Shown in pieces: positions 45,905-58,156 of a DNA stretch of 64,000 bases. The notes under the pieces were generated by a model. It searched no databases. It was not told the DNA's origin and worked only from the letters and a program-made list of their open reading frames with translations. Each line of letters begins with the position of its first letter. Within the stretch, counting starts at the first letter, position 1. Origin of the DNA: Naganishia liquefaciens (Eukaryota > Basidiomycota > Tremellomycetes > Filobasidiales > Filobasidiaceae); assembly GCA_013423385.1 (NCBI GenBank), contig BLZA01000058.1, forward strand, positions 496,001 through 560,000. Reading direction: 5' to 3'. A program made the translations under genes and the position numbers.

Positions 45905-46621
45905 TCAGACCCATCCATATGGCGCCGCTTCATGTCGGGACGGGGGAAAATCAGATGCATATTCGGGGTGTGACGGGAAGGAGGCGGCGTACCCTAGTTG
46001 AGCAGGGCTTGTTGGCGTGGCTAGCTGGAATGCGCGTTGAGAGACGGACCAACCGACGATGCTTATGGGCCAGGTAACGGTCACCAGCAGAACTGCGATA
46101 TACTTTTTTCCTCCGCTCTACGTCAGCTTTAATGAACACGCTGGCACGAAGAGGGAAAGAGAGACTTGCGCTCGAGTAGGTAAAGAATGTCGAATTCGCG
46201 ACGGCATGTAGCGCCGCGGAATCGTGTACCCAAAGCAGCGGCACGACCCCGATCAATTGGAAAAACAAGAAAACATCAAGCACCCCCCAGAGAATCATAC
46301 TTTTCGTCAACGGTGCAAGCACCTGGGTCCCGAATTCGTAGCCGACTTCTGTCGGCGAGGTGATCCCTGATCCAGGTTGGACAAAACCAAAGGCGCCGAA
46401 TGCTGTGCCTTGGGCGCGGAGAAAGTAGATGCTGCGGATAAACGGTGCCGAGAATGTGGCGAGGAGACTAACACGGAGAAAGGGTGAGTCCGGGAGGGCG
46501 GAGTGCGGAGGGGGGGAAGAAGGACTTGCGAGAGGATGAATGCGGCAAAGGCAAAGATGAAGAGGAGCATGACGTGTGCGCCGTAGCCGAGTTTGGAGCG
46601 GAGCACTTTGGAGCCGGACAT
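45905..46621 (-). CDS. SUR7/PalI-like four-pass membrane protein
   Basis: Exons read from 46621 down: 46530..46621, 46170..46467, 45905..46102; 195 aa. Both introns use GCAAGT donors (GC-AG), and only this choice closes the frame and recovers the fourth membrane span. Four hydrophobic segments: VMLLFIFAFAAFILSLLATF, then MILWGVLDVFLFFQLIGVV, LHAVANSTFF-YI and VLLVTVTWPISIVGWSV. The APFIRSIYFLRAQG segment after the first span is like the SUR7/PalI (Rim9) family, claudin-like proteins of the plasma membrane. Functions in that family include eisosome organisation and pH sensing. The family call is moderate; the gene model is firmer. It ends about 295 bp past the aldehyde dehydrogenase stop, convergent with it. 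Confidence 0.6.
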
Positions 46622-47040
46622 GGTGGGTGCGATGGGCCGTGGGGGAGGGTGGCGGGGGGAGGGTGCAGTCAAGTTGTGATCGCCGCACATGTATATGCTC
46701 GCCCCTGCATGTTGGCCGATGTTCTACTCGCGGGCAGCTGCGGGGTTTGTGATCATAAAGGACCCTCCCGCCGCATCCGCCGCATGATGAGACGCACGCA
46801 GAATGCTGATGGAAACGCGACCGAGTTTAGGGCGAGGATCCTTTGACCTTGTCACGACGGGAGACTCTTTTCATGTCAGGAGACGCAGAGCGGTCCTTTG
46901 ACGCTTGCGATGCTAGGAGGTACCGGTAGGCAGGGGTGGGCGTAGAGGTAGGGTAAAGAATGAGCATGTCATCTGCTGCAACTACGCGCTCCGCACACAT
47001 GCGTGATCTAGGGCTATAGGTTCATGTTGCTGGATGGACA
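46622..47040. promoter_or_regulatory. Divergent promoter region, SUR7-like / secreted protein
   Basis: 419 bp between the ATGs of a minus- and a plus-strand gene. No recognised motif. Confidence 0.35.
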
Positions 47041-48606
47041 ATGCGACGTCGCTTCAACCCAAGATTCGGGGCCATGATCTACTTGGCTTTGTGCATAGGA
47101 ACATGTGTCCAAGCTTTACCTGCAGTTCCGTCGGATCTGGTTTACGTTGGGCCACCCAATTCGGCAAGCGAATCCAAGCAATCACAAGCGAAAGAATACA
47201 TATCCTCGTCAACAGATACCGAGGAATTCGCACCGAACGGACCAATACCGAGCCGTACTTTAGCATCACCGGCGCACATATCGCCCAGTTCCTCCTTCCC
47301 CAGCCGGTCCTACAACCCGCAGACAACAATCCCCCTCACGACCGCTCGAGCCGGTGCCGCCCCTTCCTACGTGATCGCCCAACCGAGCGTGGTTACGCTG
47401 CAGATCGTCAATGGACAGCTCGTGCAAGCGAGTGAAGCTCCGGTAAGGTATACGCTAGCAGCGCCGGAAGAAAAGGGAGTGCAAGGCAGCCTGATTTCGG
47501 GTCCAGAGGCTGCGCTTCGAGCGTCAGTGGAACTGCTTGACAATCAAGTGTCGGATACAACGCGCCCTGTGGAGACCCCGATATACGTCAACCCGCTCGT
47601 TCGCGACTCGTTTCACATCATCTCGTCGAGTTCCGCTAGCTGTACACGCCCTTGTACGCCATTTCGGAAACACTACACATCCTGTACGACACGTTATCCG
47701 CCATTAACACGCTCCGGAGCTGCTCTGACAAAGGCAGAGGATGCGACGAATATAACGCTGAGTGAGTGTCTGTGCGACTATACGTATCAGGCGCAGACGT
47801 GTGGCCAGTGTTTGGTGTCGCAAGGGGTGAGTGGTGGCGCGGTGAGGGGGTTGGTGGAAGGGTGTCAGGCACTGGAAGAGGGCAAAATGGAGCGGTTGGT
47901 GAGTCTCGGGGGGTCTTGAAGGTGGTGTCTCCGTCTGTTGGGCTGATGAATTGGGGTCCAGGTGGCGGCGGATTCAGGGATGGGTGAAGGGCGGTCGGGA
48001 GCGATAGGGCAGGGGACGGCTGGAGCTGTGATGCAGCTGCAGGGTATGGATGACGTGAGCGAGACAGACGGAGAACGATTTGGGGCAGAGGTGAAGGGGG
48101 ACCAGAGCGGGTCGGATGCGAGGAATGGTACCGCCCTTCAGGGCGTGGATGCGGTGGCATTGGCGATGATATGTAATGCGACGGGACTGGCGGCGATCGA
48201 TCCGAAAGGTGAGTATTCCCGCCATCCGTCCCTCTTGCCCTCGTCGTTTTGAATCTTGCTAACACGATTTCCTCCGGAAGCGTACAAGTCTTGCATGAAT
48301 GGGACAAACGTGGCGGCGATTTTGAATACGACCGATACCGTGCTTCGGCAGGCGTTATCCCCGCTTAGGCCGAATCATACCGCTGCCCCCGTCAGCGACG
48401 GGGCCGACGGTGAGGATAAAACTGATGATGGGTCACGCGGACAGAGGGTGGATGAATATTGTGCGATGGTGCATGTGAATGATTATTTCTGGGCGCAGAC
48501 GTGCGGGAGAAAGCCTCCGGCGAATGATGCGGCGCGGATATGGAAACGTGGGACGTGTGTGTGGGTTACGGTTGGGCTTGTGGCTTGCTGCTGGATGTTG
48601 GCTTAG
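47041..48606 (+). CDS. Secreted cysteine-containing protein, possibly GPI-anchored
   Basis: Exons 47041..47898, 47962..48208, 48281..48606; 476 aa, phases close. After a basic start, AMIYLALCIGTCVQALP is a signal peptide. A Ser/Thr/Pro-rich region follows to about residue 200. Then come Cys pairs such as SCTRPCTPF, SECLCDYTYQAQTCGQCL and a later CNATGLAA, with N-glycosylation sites (NITLS, NGTN, NHTA). The C-terminus is hydrophobic (VWVTVGLVACCWMLA) after a small-residue region, as in GPI-anchor signals. I do not recognise a named family. Cell-wall or extracellular location is likely. The ATG at 47041 directly follows TGGACA; the next ATG is 12 codons on. Confidence 0.68.
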
Positions 48607-49128
48607 TAGATTGAAGGAAAGGGGTGAGTTGGGGTGTATAGCAAGGTGCGCCACATAGGGGCGGGATCTGTGGGGGAGATAGTCTTTTCATCTGGCGCGA
48701 CGAGCGGTACATGCGACCGTCGTCAGGCGCGTTACTCCAGGGCCATGAATCATAGCGTTGAGCGCGGGGACTATATCATTATCTGGTGGTGGTTTTTGCC
48801 ATGGTGCCGTCAAGATAGTATTTGCGGCATATGCCTGACCGGCTGATTTGGATGCGCCTGCACCATAGCGGCGGGAAAGTACAAGAGCGACATGCACCAT
48901 GACTGCCCGGTGGCGGAGGTGCGGACACGATCTGCCGTTGTCCGCGTCGCACCTGACCGCCCTCGATCGACCTAGCATGTCTCGCTACTCCTCGCACTTG
49001 CCTCTACAACCTCTAACGACCTATCGACGTATCTGAACATAGAGACCACGCTCATTGCAGCAACGCATCCAGATTCCGACCAAAGTCATCCTGCGCATCG
49101 CCGATTTCGACGCGCAAACTCGGTCGAC
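48607..49128. other. Intergenic, promoter of the PRP2-like gene
   Basis: 522 bp between two plus-strand genes. No supported ORF or repeat. Confidence 0.4.
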
Positions 49129-52100
49129 ATGGACGTCAGGACGTATATCAGTGATAATGTGCTGAGGGTGAGTGTTTCATGTAACGCGGTAAATTCCACG
49201 GCTGAGCACCTCTCGACAGTTTTTCGGCGCCTCGGATAGCAGTACGGTAGACTTCATCCAGACACTAGGTATGTCTTTGCGTTCCCGAATGAGCGGCACC
49301 CGCTCATGCCTGTGCCATAGCGTCCTCGTCCAAAACACCCAACGACCTCTATCATGCTCTTTCGAGCAACGGTCTTCCCGCGACATCCGACGCACAGGCA
49401 TTTGTCACCGAGTTGCACTCTCTCGTTCCTCGCAAGTCGAAAAATTCCGCCTCTAGCAGCAAGAAACATGCGGTCACCGGCCAGGGAACGCTCGTCAATC
49501 AAAAATACGCGTTGATGCTCGATGAAGGCGATGACGAATCGGCGAAAAAGAAGAAGCGAAAGGACAAGGGTAAAGACAAGGAGCGTGTAAAGGAGGAAAA
49601 GTCGTCAAAGAGCCATCGCGAGAGGGATGAACGGTCCGAGCGGAGGGAGCGGGATACGGATCGGGACAGACGCGATGACGGAACACGCAAGATTCATCGG
49701 TCGACACGGAAGCGGGAAGTCAATGGCGACGAATGGGTGAGCGACGAGGAGGACAAGGAGCGAGAGCGGAAACGCCAGCGGGAAATGTCGGCCGAAGTGG
49801 AACGATCGTATCGTCGGCCGCTCGACGAGGAAGAGGCCCTCGAGGATGCGGAACGCAAGCCGACACCGCCGCCGGACGAGACCGAGGAGGAGCGTCTCGA
49901 GCGTGAACGACTGGCAGATTTGGCGGAACGAGATGCGTTTGCCGAGCGGATGAAGCGAAAGGATCAGGAGAATACCAAGAAGATTGTTGTCGATCGGAGC
50001 TCCAAGGCCGCCGCCGAAGCCGCTGCGCTGCGTAGCTTGGCTGATGACAATGACGCTCGACTTGCCGCCATGCCGAATCTGAGGGAACGCTCACGACAAG
50101 AGTACCTGAAGAAACGTGAACAGCAGCGGATCGACTTGCTCAAGCTACAGATCCAGGATGAAGAGATCTTGTTCCGCGGTCAGCGAATGTCGAAGCGCGA
50201 AGAGGCAGATCACGCCCGGAACAAGGAGCTGCTGCGGATCATGGAGGAACGGCAAAAGATTGACGAAGGCAACGATGGGTATATGCTGCCGGACGACTAC
50301 ATTACAGAACAGGGCAAGATCGACAAGAAGAAGAAGAGCAATGTGCTTTATCAGCGTTACGAGGAGAACAAGCCGCAGGATGGACAGTTTGTGACGGATA
50401 TCGATCAGTGGGAGGCACATCAGACGGGAGCAAGCACGTTCAAGACGGGAGCCATGGACAAGATTGTGCTCGAAGATCAGTACGACTACGTGATGGACGA
50501 ATCGCAGTTTATCAATTGGATACAAGAAGGCAGGGATGAAGCCGAGATGACGGAGAAGGACAGGGCGATGAAGGCGCAGATCGAGGAGCTCGAGCAAAAG
50601 TGTACGTTTCAGTTGTCTTCATTCATCTGGTATTGACGTCTATCTAGATTCCAAGATTGAGGCTACCAGAAAGGCCCTGCCGGTCTACGAATACCGCGAT
50701 GATCTACTTGCCGCCATTGAGGAGCACCAGGTTCTCATCGTGGAAGCGGAAACGGGTTCGGGCAAGACGACCCAGCTTCCGCAGTATCTGCACGAAGCAG
50801 GCTACACCAAAAACGGCATGAAGGTGGGATGCACGCAGCCACGTCGTGTTGCCGCCATGTCCGTCGCGGCCCGTGTCGCCGAGGAAATGGGCGTCCGTCT
50901 AGGCCAGGAAGTCGGGTATTCCATCCGTTTCGAGGATGCAACCAGCGACAAGACGGTGCTCAAGTACATGACTGACGGAATGCTCTTGCGGGAATTCTTG
51001 ACGGACCCCGAACTGTCGACGTATTCGGCCTTGGTCATCGACGAGGCTCACGAGCGAACGCTCAGTACGGATATCTTGTTTGGTCTCGTCAAAGATATCG
51101 CTCGATTCCGTCCCGAGCTTCGCTTATTGATCTCTTCGGCGACACTGAATGCACAAAAGTTCGCCAAATACTTTGACGACGCCCCAATCTTTCGAATCCC
51201 GGGTCGACGATATGCGGTCGATCTGCACTATACTGCCCAGCCAGAAGCCAACTATATCCATGCCGCCGTTACGACTGTCTTTCAAATTCACACTACCCAG
51301 CCAAAAGGCGATATTCTCGTCTTCTTGACGGGACAGGACGAGATCGAGGCGATGGAGGAGAATCTGAAAGAGACGGCACACGCGCTCGGGGACAAGGTTG
51401 CCGAACTGATTGTGGCGCCCATCTATGCCAATCTGCCGAGCGACATGCAAGCCAAGATTTTCGAACCGACACCCGACGGCGCGCGAAAAGTCGTACTGGC
51501 CACCAACATTGCCGAGACATCCATCACCATTGACGGCGTGGTGTATGTCATCGACCCGGGTTTCGTGAAACAGAACAATTACAATCCCAAGACGGGAATG
51601 GAATCCCTCGTGGTCGAGCCCATCTCTCGAGCTTCGGCGCAACAGCGATCTGGCCGAGCCGGTCGTGTCGGACCCGGTAAAGCATTCCGACTGTACACGA
51701 AATGGGCGTTCCAGAACGAATTGCTCGAGGATACGATTCCCGAAATCCAGCGTACGAACCTCGGCAACGTCGTGCTCATGCTCAAGTCGCTCGGTATCAA
51801 TGATCTTCTCAACTTTGACTTTTTGGACCCGCCCCCGGCGGAAACGCTGATCAAGGCGCTCGAGTCGCTCTATGCGTTGGGCGCATTGAACCACAAGGGC
51901 GAGCTGACGCGGCTGGGCAGACGGATGGCAGAGTTCCCCGTGGATCCAATGTTGTCGAAAGCGATCATCCAGAGCGAGCAGTTCCATTGCACGGAAGAGG
52001 TATGTACCCCTCACTGAATTGCGGGGATATACTGATGAACTCGAAAATGCCCAGGTCTTGACCATCATTTCCATGTTACAAGAAGGGCACGCGCTATTCT

Positions 52101-52804
52101 ATCGTCCAAAAGACAAGAAGATGCATGCCGACAAGGCGCACAAGAATTTCTGGAAACCCGGTGGCGATCATTTTGCCATGCTCAATATCTGGGAGCAATG
52201 GGTTGATACCAACTTTTCGCAACAGTGAGTTCCGCGCGCAGGCTTATGATGATGGATGCGCTTATTCGCTTGCATCCCAGGTGGTGTATGGAAAATTTTT
52301 TGCAATTCAAGTCGCTCGGAAGGGTGCGGGATATCCGTGATCAGCTGGCCGGGCTGTGTGAGCGGGTGGAAGTCGTGATCGAGTCGAATCCCAATGCCGG
52401 GGATCCAGTGCCAGTACAGAAAGCGCTCACCTCGGGGTACTTCTTCAATACAGCGCGTATACACAAGGATGGAGGCTACCGAACGACCAAGTCGAATCAA
52501 ACGGTCTACATCCACCCATCCTCGAGTCTGTTCCAGCATCAGCCGCCACCGAGATTCATCCTCTACTATGAATTGGTTCTTACGAGCAAAGAATACATGC
52601 GGCAATGCATGCCCATTGAAGGAAGCTGGTTGTTGGAACGTGAGTCAACTTCCGGGCACGAGTGTGCAAAGCGCGCCACGGCTGACGTCTGGACGTCCCA
52701 CAGTGGCGCCGCACGCGTTCAACAAGGATCAGATCGACGTTGGATCAAGCAGCAAAAAGATGCCCAAGGTGCGGCAGCTTGCACCTGTGGGGCCGGATGC
52801 GTGA
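49129..52804 (+). CDS. PRP2: Spliceosomal DEAH-box RNA helicase (Prp2/DHX16)
   Basis: Seven exons: 49129..49167, 49220..49268, 49321..50601, 50648..51999, 52055..52224, 52281..52639, 52704..52804; 1116 aa, phases close. The N-terminal 430 residues are charged with RS/RD/KE runs. Helicase motifs: [10 protein letters not shown], Ia [49 protein letters not shown] and [14 protein letters not shown]. The winged-helix and OB-fold tail follows ([24 protein letters not shown]-type YIHPSS, WLLELAPHAF). Prp2/DHX16 uses ATP to activate the spliceosome before step one. The first micro-exons encode [13 protein letters not shown] and FFGASDSST, like the DHX16 N-terminus. It closely resembles Prp22 and Prp16, but the N-terminus favours Prp2. 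Confidence 0.93.
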
Positions 52805-53060
52805 GAGCGGTGCATGTAGGGTAAAAGATGAATGTTGTATACGTTGTCCATGTCGCATATGCAGGGGAATGCTGGATCGGACGCCGAGCATCCAGGGGGA
52901 CAAGGGGGGACTCGGTCAGTTACTCGGTCGCGTCGAGGCGGGCTGCGGATGCAAACTCGCGGAGTCGGCGTCATCACGGCGCGGCGAGAAGAGCGATAGC
53001 ACGGTCGAGTGGATGGACACCAGAGCCGTCATCGCGCACATCCCGCCCACCGCATTCACC

Positions 53061-54933
53061 ATGTCCGCAAAGAAAGCAAAGTCCAAGATGGAGGAGACAC
53101 AGGCGTTCCTCGATGAACTCGCAGCCGATTTCCCGGATCCGACCGCAGCGGGGACGACCACGACGACCACGGCCACGGGCGCATCCTCTGCGGCTCCTGC
53201 TTCTGCGGTGTCGCGCAAGACGGGCAAGAAAAAGTTGACGGGTGCGTCGGCGGCGAGGGAGAAGAGCCGGGATGCGGTAGCGGGAGCGTCAGAGGAAGCC
53301 TCTCCGCGGGTTTCGCAGACGATCGAAAGGACAGCGACACCGACGGCGACGACGACGACGACCGATGCGCGCGTTCCCACGGACACCTCCGCGCCGACAC
53401 TCGTGGTCGGGGCAGTCACGGACGCCGAGGCGGATCTGGCGTTCTTGGAGGCGCAGTTGGCGGCGGGCGCGAGGAGGCCGGCGTCGGCGTTGGGTGGGTC
53501 CAGGCCGGGTACGCCGGGTACGGGCGCGGCCGTGGGGAAGGCGACGATTGGGAGTGTGTTGCAGGCGCCGACGGGGGGTCGAAAGGAACAGGAGGCAGCG
53601 TCGCGTACGGGAACGCCCGTGAATGAGGTTTCCGCACCTGCGGCGTCGGCCGGCGGATGGGGCTCATCGTGGTGGAGTTCGGCGTCGACCATGTTGAATA
53701 CGGCCAAGAGCGTTGCGATTGAGCAAGTGGCGCACGTCGCGCGGCAGGCAGACGAGGTGCAGTCGACCGCGCGCAAGGTCGCCGTCGAGGGTGCCGGCAA
53801 TGTGCAAGGCCTCGTGGCGGGCGGCACAGCGGGGCTCAATCTCGAGGCGATCGCAGCCAAGGGTGGACTCGGCTTGCAGCATCTCAGGGAACAACTCGGG
53901 GATCGGGTCAAGGGCGTTGATTTGGAAAAGCTCAGGCAGGATTTGCTCAGCCGCGGGCAGTCGGCGATCAGCGAGATTATCAACACGGTGGCGCCGCCGA
54001 TTACGGAGCACGAGGTGCTGCAGGTGTGGTTTAGCCATGATATGAAGGGGTACGATGGCGTTGATAATGTCGTCTATGCGGCCATCCAGGCGGTGAGTCA
54101 TGGTTAATGGGGTTTTCGCAAAGTTTCCGCGCTGAACCGTTGGTCTAGATCATGCAACAAACATCCTCGACTGACCTCGAGCTCTTCTACTCGAGCCCCG
54201 ATGCACGCTCGAGCACCGACTCGCACGCCGAGGAACGCTCGATCAATCCCGTTGTCGGGTGGGACGCCGCGTGGAGCAAGACGAGCGAGATGTTGAGCGG
54301 GATCAAGCAGAGGATGAAGGATGATTCTCGACGTGGTCATCCGAATCGTATGTTCCGTGTCTGGCAGCGTGGGCCGCGCGATCTGACCAAAAAAAAAAAC
54401 ACGTGTGAAAACACAGCGGATCTACCCGTCCTGACTATACCCGTCTACCTGCACCTTCAACCTGTCCTGACGCTGCTCCCGGTCCCCGAACCGCCCACGT
54501 CCAAGACTTCGTCTACCGCGGCGCCACCCAATCACCTGACGTTCCTCTTGACTCTGCACGATGACGTGCATTCGCTCCAGTTTAGCACCGTCACGCAGTA
54601 CTCGCCGGGAGACTGGCTCGACGTGCCGTACGAGGTGTCGGATTGGGTCGAGGAGCGGCTGGTCGAGGTGCTCAGGAATGGGGTCGAAGGGATCACGCAG
54701 GAGGTGAGTCGCAAGGTTATACGGGGGTCCTGAGGAAACGGATAGCTGATGTTCTGAAATGGCAGTATGTTGCCACGCGGATGAACTTGAAGGGCCAACA
54801 GACCCCGACGACGACGACGACCACGACGCCGATGACGAAGGACGGGGGAGTGACGGACGAGGAGAAGAAGGCGGTGGACACGACGGAGGATCCGGCGGTG
54901 GCCAAGGAAGCGGGCGTCGGGGCGGAAGCCTAG
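53061..54933 (+). CDS. MTC1: MTC1-like protein (maintenance of telomere capping 1, DUF5427)
   Basis: Exons 53061..54092, 54149..54347, 54417..54703, 54766..54933; 561 aa, phases close. The start METQAFLDELAADF lies after MSAKKAKSK. A low-complexity T, A and G-rich N-terminal half includes RPGTPGTG and a GGWGSSWWSSASTMLNTAK block, typical of Mtc1. Later blocks are WFSHDMKGYDGVDNVVY, DLELFYSS and WLDVPYEVSDWVEERLVEVL. The tail is rich in T, K and E. Yeast Mtc1 is linked to Golgi/COPI vesicles and genetically to telomere capping; its biochemistry is not settled. The family call is from pattern memory, moderately sure. Confidence 0.65.
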
Positions 54934-55178
54934 GAGCTCGGGAGTGTGTGAATGGTGCTTGTTGTACACTATGGGACTTTGGGTCTGCTGGAGCGATTCC
55001 GTGCTTTCGAGAACGAGTTGTCCGTCTCTCTCTCTGTCTGCGGGCCCTCTTCGGAAGCAAATCGCGCTGTGCTGGCTGCCTAGCTACTTGGCTCGCTTGT
55101 TATCGCGTCTCCCTCTCCCTCGCTCCACTCTAGTCCCCCCTCTTCGCCCCCCCCCCTACCGCACCCCGCACATCCATC

Positions 55179-56644
55179 ATGCAGGCATTCAACTTCAAAC
55201 ACCTCACAGGCGCACTCAACAGCTCGCTCAACTCGGTCGACGTCGCCGGTCTGACAAAGGGCTTCAAGAGTACCGTCCAGAGCACCCGGGAGCGTCTCGG
55301 ACAGGTCGATCCGAATGATGTGACCGAGTGAGTTGTTTGCGGTGAGAGGCTGTCAAGCGGGCATCTGAGCTTGTTTTGTGCGGATATTTTAGGTTGCCCG
55401 AGGAGTACAAGGCGTTGGAGAATAGGGTCGACGCGCTGTACAATGTCCACAAGGGACTATTGAAGTAGGTCTTGTTTTCGCTCGGTGTTGGATGTATGGT
55501 CCAAGACTTGATGTGCTGACACGCAGCGACCGGCAGAATCACCAAGGTCCACGAGACAGAGTCGGTGAGCTATATGGACATGGGAAACTAAAGGACTCGC
55601 GACTGACGCATAGAGGCCAGTACGACTATCCTACCCAGATCACGGAATCATTTGGCGAGTTGACGCACCAGGTCTCGACCGGATGGACCAACTTTGCGCA
55701 CAACAACCTCAAGGTGAGCTTTTGCCCCAACCTTTTCCAGTGTATGACCGCGACCGCTAAACTATCCTCTCGTGGTGCGCTGACTAGAACGCCAACTTGC
55801 CGTTCCCTATTGCCCCCGCGCAAACGACGGCCCATGAGCCCATCCCGCCCAAGACGTTGCCGCACGCATTGAGCCGCGCGGCGAGGCAGGGCGCGCAGCA
55901 TGTCGGAACGGGGGAAAAGCTCGGCAAGGCGTTGGAGACCTACGCGACCGCGATGGAAAAGGTTCGTCCGCTACTGCTTGGGCTCAATAGGGGTCATTTG
56001 GGAGATGATGCTGATATCATGGGGCGCGCTGGCACAGGTCGGCGACGCGAGGTTGCAGCAGGACGAGATCATCGTCGATCAGTTTATTACGCCCTGGCAG
56101 ACGACGCTCTCGTCTTCCATCGCCCTCGCCAACAAGGCGCGAGCAAACGTCAAGGCCGCTCGACTCGAGCTGGATACCGCGAGGGCTGCGTGAGTTCCTT
56201 ATGTTTTCTTCACTCTGAACGGTTCTCAGTCGGCTGACTGGGCTCGGGGTAGACTCAAGACGGCCAACGCCAAGACGCAGGAGCAGGCGAGGCTGCAGGT
56301 CGAGGAGGCCGAGGACAAGCTCGTTCAGATGACCGAGACCGCGATCGGACTGATGAAGGCCGTCCTGGAGAACGTGAGTCCTCGCCAGGGACATATCGCA
56401 AAGCCGATCATTAACCCTGCGGTCTCGCAGCCTGAGCCGTTGAAGAACCTTTCGTCGTTGGTCAAGGCGCAGTTAATCTACTTTAGTACCGCCGCCGAGA
56501 CGCTTTCCGTGAGTATACCTTGCCTGCATCAGGTCAAAAGGGCGCGCGCAAGTTGCTGAATAAGCTTTCTAGGCTATCCAGGGCGAGATTGAGGAGACGG
56601 CTGTCGCGGCCGAGGCCGAGTACCGACAGGCCCGGGCGGCTTAA
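55179..56644 (+). CDS. GVP36: BAR-domain protein, Gvp36-like
   Basis: Nine exons: 55179..55327, 55393..55464, 55537..55564, 55621..55713, 55788..55961, 56038..56189, 56253..56373, 56431..56508, 56573..56644; 312 aa, phases close. The amphipathic start (MQAFNFKHLTGALNSSL) is followed by TRERLGQVD, DVTELPEEYKALE and a long helical region with KALETYATAMEKVGDARLQQD and ALANKARANVKAARLELD. The end is QLIYFSTAAETL then EAEYRQARAA. This order fits the fungal BAR family of Gvp36, which binds curved Golgi and endosome membranes. It is shorter than yeast Gvp36 but similar to other basidiomycete members. Confidence 0.9.
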
Positions 56645-57211
56645 AGTCGCATGCGCAGGTTCTTGCGGGGCTCAAACTGGTGGCGGTCCTCGTATCGATG
56701 CGCACTGCAAGTAGAAAGATGTGGTGGGTTTTGTATGCCTCGGTGGTAGATGATATTATGTCTGGCTTTTGTGGCGTACTCGTGGCATCAAGACCAAAGG
56801 TGATCATCCTAGTCAAAGCTACAATGGTTCATAGACGCTTCGTGATAGCGTAAACTCCTCTGCGGCCTCGTGGCTCATCTGATTGTCTTGTGGCAATCGG
56901 TACGCCGGCGGAGATGAGATTGTATGCTCGCCCAAAAAGTATTGAAAGGCTTTCCCGCCTTCAGATCGGGCCCCAAACGGGTCAAGTGCAGGGAAAGAAC
57001 TCTTGAAGCCTTCAGGCATACACAACAGATAATACTCGATATACAGTAGCCTTACTTGCCCTTTGCTCTTACAACAGTCGAGGCCTAGGTTCACGGCCAT
57101 GGAACAAAGCTTCCGACCACCGGTAATTACGACAAACCCTCTCGGATAGACCTCACTCCATCTCGCCCGTGGTTTGGAGTGCGGCACGAGCGTCCTTCTG
57201 CTTGAAATAAG
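56645..57211. other. Intergenic, 567 bp
   Basis: 3' flank of the BAR gene and promoter side of the GH43-like gene. A minus ORF (56819-57307) of 162 codons crosses into the next gene; I found no splice or family support for it, nor any GH43 catalytic domain in this gap. Confidence 0.4.
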
Positions 57212-57927
57212 ATGCAGACCTCCAAGCAGGAACCTGGTTGTCGAACAATTCGTCAATCTCGTTGGAGGTTCGACCTTTGGTCTGGCGAACCGAAACAAAG
57301 TCAGCAAAAATGTCGACTCGCTCTCTATGGAAACTGTTACCGGTTCAAGGACGACGAGTGCCTTTCGATGCTACTGCGTAAGCAGACTGCCCTGGGAGGC
57401 GAATGGCGGGTCAACGTCGAATTCGAGCCGGCATTGGTTGCAGAAGAGGCAGGAACGACGGTGTGGTGGTCTAAGCATTGTTATGCGTCCGTGGGCATTC
57501 GAGGCCTTGGCGATGAGGAGAACCCAGAGGGATCAGTTCGATCAAAGGCTGTCGTGTTTCGTTTCCCGGACCGAAGCTTGCCCGAAGAAGATGTCTTCCA
57601 GGTAAATCAGCCGCGAAGCACGAGGAATGTACGCTGATACCTTGCGAGCAGGAGATCAGCATTCCTTGGACCGCAACAACACTTCAAGTCAAGATTGCCT
57701 GTCATTCGTTGCAGTACGACTTTTACATCAGACAGGACGCCGACAAGGATTGGCATCAGGTCGGGAGCATGAAGGCCAAGGTGCTGACGCGGACGCGTGT
57801 GTACGACTCGTTCTGCACAGGGACGATGATCGGCATCTACGCGCTGGGAAGCCCGAACAGGCCTTGCTTGCAGCCGGCGCTGTTTGATGGCGTCGTCTGG
57901 AAGGGCGTGCGAGGCGGTGGTCCATAG
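57212..57927 (+). CDS. Stand-alone beta-xylosidase C-terminal ConA-like domain protein (GH43_C2-like)
   Basis: Exons 57212..57601 and 57652..57927; 221 aa with one phase-0 intron (GTAAAT to AGCAG). The ATG gives MQTSKQEPG. The body runs RFDLWSGEP, RLALYGNCYRF, LLRKQT, EAGTTVWWSKHCYASVGIR, VVFRFPD, YDFYIRQDADKDW and ALFDGVVWKGV, the order of the jelly-roll domain found at the C-terminus of GH43 beta-xylosidases. The five-bladed catalytic domain is absent here. No signal peptide is visible, unlike secreted xylosidases. It may be a separate sugar-binding protein or the surviving part of a larger gene; I cannot tell which. Confidence 0.68.
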
Positions 57928-58156
57928 AAAAGTCTCAGATGTCTGAATTTGTAGCGACTTGCAAAAATCGCATTACCTGATACGAGCTCTCATGTGCCAT
58001 TTATGACCGGACTGGACAGCTGCCTGTGAGAATCTGGATCCGCAGTATCCGTTGCATTACTGCGGTCCTTTATGCATGACGAAACGGTTTCATACCACCT
58101 ACACTTGGATTCGATACAAGTCCTCAACACCTATATTGCCATCAGCCCCCGGAAGC

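Noticed and set aside
51124-52074. 316-codon open frame on the minus strand
   Set aside because: Antisense to the PRP2 helicase exon, whose motifs are beyond doubt. No domain in the antisense reading.
52916-53986. 356-codon open frame on the minus strand
   Set aside because: It lies wholly antisense to the MTC1-like exon, is low in complexity (Ala, Ser, Pro) and mirrors the GC-rich codon bias of the real gene.
56819-57307. 162-codon minus-strand frame
   Set aside because: Overlaps the first exon of the GH43-like gene and has no domain or splice partner. It might be a remnant but I cannot support it.
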